The notes under the pieces were generated by a model. It was not told the DNA's origin, ran no database searches, and saw nothing but the letters and a program-made list of their open reading frames with translations. A program made the translations under genes and the position numbers. From Butyrivibrio proteoclasticus (GTDB lineage: Bacteria > Bacillota > Clostridia > Lachnospirales > Lachnospiraceae): a DNA stretch of 64,000 nt. Below are positions 62,457 to 64,000 of this stretch, piece after piece; positions within the stretch are counted from its first letter, which is position 1; every line of letters starts with the position of its first letter. The stretch lies in assembly GCF_900115735.1 (NCBI RefSeq), contig NZ_FOXO01000021.1:1-64000 (forward strand), written 5' to 3'.

Positions 62457-64000
62457 TTACCAGATCAGAATTCTGTCCTCTGGGGCAAGATACATTCCAT
62501 CGCCTTCTTTTACGTCGAACGCTTCATAGAATTCATCAAACTGCTGGGAAGTTACATTTACTCTTAAATAATCTAATGGATGCGCATCCTGAGTGAGTTG
62601 TGAATAAATAGCTTCATAAGTAGAAATATTCTTCCACACATTAGCATAGCTCTCAAAGAACTTTTTATAGTCAAAGCTTTCTTCCTTGGATGCCAGTGTA
62701 AGCATTGCTTTAAGGCCTGCCATGTCTGCAATTGCTTCAGTCTGTACCAGAGAACCGGTAACTTTTTCATCGCCAAATACTGTTATTCCATCGTAGTAGT
62801 TTATAAGTTTCTGCGCTCTTTCCTGGAAGGCACTGTAATCTTCATCAGTCCACCAATTGCTGTAATTACCATCCTTGTCAAACTGAGCTCCGTTTGTATC
62901 AAAAGCATGACTTATCTCATGTCCGATAACAGCTCCGATTCCTGCATATATCTCCTCTTTTGACTTATCATCGCCATAAAAAACTCCATCAAGTATTCCA
63001 AGAAGAATGTTAATAGAATTGGCCGTTGGGTCATAGTAAGCATTAGTTTCAAGTGTTGACATACCTTCCCAGAGATTCTTATTTACAGTTCCGTTTGTTC
63101 GTTCTTTATCAAGCTCCCAACTAAAATCAGCAAGTGCTTTCTGTATTTCAAAATAAGTAAGACCATTTAAATCAAGGCCACTGTAATCCACGTATTCTTT
63201 TGGCTCAACCACATTGATTTCCAATGAGTCAAGTTTTTCCATTGCATATTCTCTTGTCTCGTCAGAAAGCCAGTCCTCGTTTTCGAGCATTTCCCTATAA
63301 ACATCCGCTACATCTTTGCATAACTGCGTCACTTCTTTTTTTGTCTCAGTGACATCATACTTTGCCATATATGCCTTTTCCATAGCTTCAGGCAATGCTG
63401 CATTTACATATGCATATGCATATTTTTCATCAGAAAGAGTACCTGATGCACCATATATAGAACGCTGTGCCTCAAGTCTTGCATCGAATGCCTCTCTGTC
63501 AAGGTCAGTTGTACATCCCAAAACCGTCTGAACCATGAAATATCCCTTGATGTTCTCAAGGTTGTCCGATGTATAAAGATCTGAAATCTTTGCCAAAGCA
63601 TCCGGCTCTGTTACAAGAAATACCTTTGCATTGTCGTAGCCATTTTCCTTTATAAATTCATCCATTGGGAAATTAGGAGCCAAAGCTGCCATTTCCTCTG
63701 GCTCATAATAGTTAAGTATCTTGTCATAGATTGCAGGATCGCTGCTTTCCAGCGAAGTATATACTTTCTCAGAAAGAGCTGACTCAAAAGAAAAGCATGC
63801 ATCGTAATACTTATCAGCCTCATCATTAGTATATCCCAGCCTTGTCATCATATTGGAAAACAGGCTCCTGTAGGCATCATACTTTAACTTTCCAACTGTG
63901 CTAAACTCTTTATACTCCGCAGAATCTCCCAGTAGAAGGCTTGAATGATCCACATTTGTCACATACCTTGATGAATCTGTCAAATCACCCACGTTTCCAA
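62457..64000 (-). CDS. M13-family (neprilysin-like) metallopeptidase, 5' end beyond the window
   Basis: The C-terminal part (over 510 residues) of an M13 zinc peptidase; the frame stays open to the window edge, so the N terminus is missing. Counting from 63992: NAYY (317-320), the zinc motif HEISH (358-362) and the third ligand in EAIAD (419-423) are present, so the domain looks active. M13 enzymes cut short peptides, usually extracellularly; family length is about 650-700 residues, leaving roughly 150 missing. A membrane or signal segment, if any, would lie in the missing part. The C-terminal Cys-x-x-Trp of many relatives is replaced by ILIW. Confidence 0.9.
   Translation of the reverse strand, partial: GNVGDLTDSSRYVTNVDHSSLLLGDSAEYKEFSTVGKLKYDAYRSLFSNMMTRLGYTNDEADKYYDACFSFESALSEKVYTSLESSDPAIYDKILNYYEPEEMAALAPNFPMDEFIKENGYDNAKVFLVTEPDALAKISDLYTSDNLENIKGYFMVQTVLGCTTDLDREAFDARLEAQRSIYGASGTLSDEKYAYAYVNAALPEAMEKAYMAKYDVTETKKEVTQLCKDVADVYREMLENEDWLSDETREYAMEKLDSLEINVVEPKEYVDYSGLDLNGLTYFEIQKALADFSWELDKERTNGTVNKNLWEGMSTLETNAYYDPTANSINILLGILDGVFYGDDKSKEEIYAGIGAVIGHEISHAFDTNGAQFDKDGNYSNWWTDEDYSAFQERAQKLINYYDGITVFGDEKVTGSLVQTEAIADMAGLKAMLTLASKEESFDYKKFFESYANVWKNISTYEAIYSQLTQDAHPLDYLRVNVTSQQFDEFYEAFDVKEGDGMYLAPEDRILIW

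Overview
The window is a low-GC Firmicutes (Clostridia) chromosome segment, most likely Lachnospiraceae and possibly Butyrivibrio or a close relative. This is inferred from a ribosomal superoperon with Clostridia-type proteins (zinc S14, Cys-poor S4, an L17 with a large insertion), DapL-type lysine synthesis, ECF and siderophore ABC transporters, and a DUF5716/DUF5717 operon that I know from Lachnospiraceae. No rRNA, tRNA or CRISPR array was seen.

Layout. 1-5.2 kb: the integrase end of a mobilizable element. On the minus strand it carries a MobV relaxase with a hairpin-rich probable oriT, a small protein, a RepA-like ATPase and an excisionase-like protein; on the plus strand a divergent XRE repressor and a tyrosine integrase. 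The element abuts the 3' end of rpsI, the probable attachment site; its other end lies outside the window. 5.2-30.5 kb: a minus-strand ribosomal and transport supercluster. In transcription order it is rpsJ-rplC-rplD-rplW-rplB-rpsS-rplV-rpsC-rplP-rpmC-rpsQ-rplN-rplX-rplE-rpsN-rpsH-rplF-rplR-rpsE-rpmD-rplO-secY-adk-map-infA, then an inserted block (aldo/keto reductase and uracil permease), then rpmJ-rpsM-rpsK-rpsD-rpoA-rplQ, an M15 peptidase on the other strand, ecfA1-ecfA2-ecfT-truA, and rplM-rpsI. The normally continuous infA-rpmJ junction is split: infA ends at a bidirectional terminator and rpmJ has its own consensus promoter. The rpsJ and rplM transcripts have long structured leaders.

30.5-33.2 kb: an RNA methyltransferase-like gene and a secreted four-repeat protein. 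They lie near two copies of a small transposon-like element (133 and 145 bp) with 11-bp terminal inverted repeats and 8-bp target duplications. 33.2-42.2 kb: a minus-strand run purF-purB-metF-MoxR-DUF58-membrane protein-VWA-VWA-TPR, joining purine and one-carbon genes to a MoxR/VWA (Bat-like) membrane module. 42.3-49.4 kb: a tight four-gene operon of unknown function. It encodes a 1196-residue DUF5717 protein, an actin/Hsp70-fold-like DUF5716 protein, a helical-repeat protein and a coiled-coil membrane protein, and it is the best candidate here for an undescribed system. 49.5-54.4 kb: a MacAB-like ABC export system with two tandem permeases.

54.6-58.7 kb: a plus-strand iron-siderophore ABC operon behind a promoter with DtxR/IdeR-like palindromes. 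58.7-64 kb: hisC, dapF, dapL and the 3' part of an M13 metallopeptidase. Several intergenic regions are packed with perfect hairpins.

All functions are inferred from the sequence alone. Several starts were moved to codons with a good ribosome binding site, and rpmJ (37 aa) was found by direct translation.
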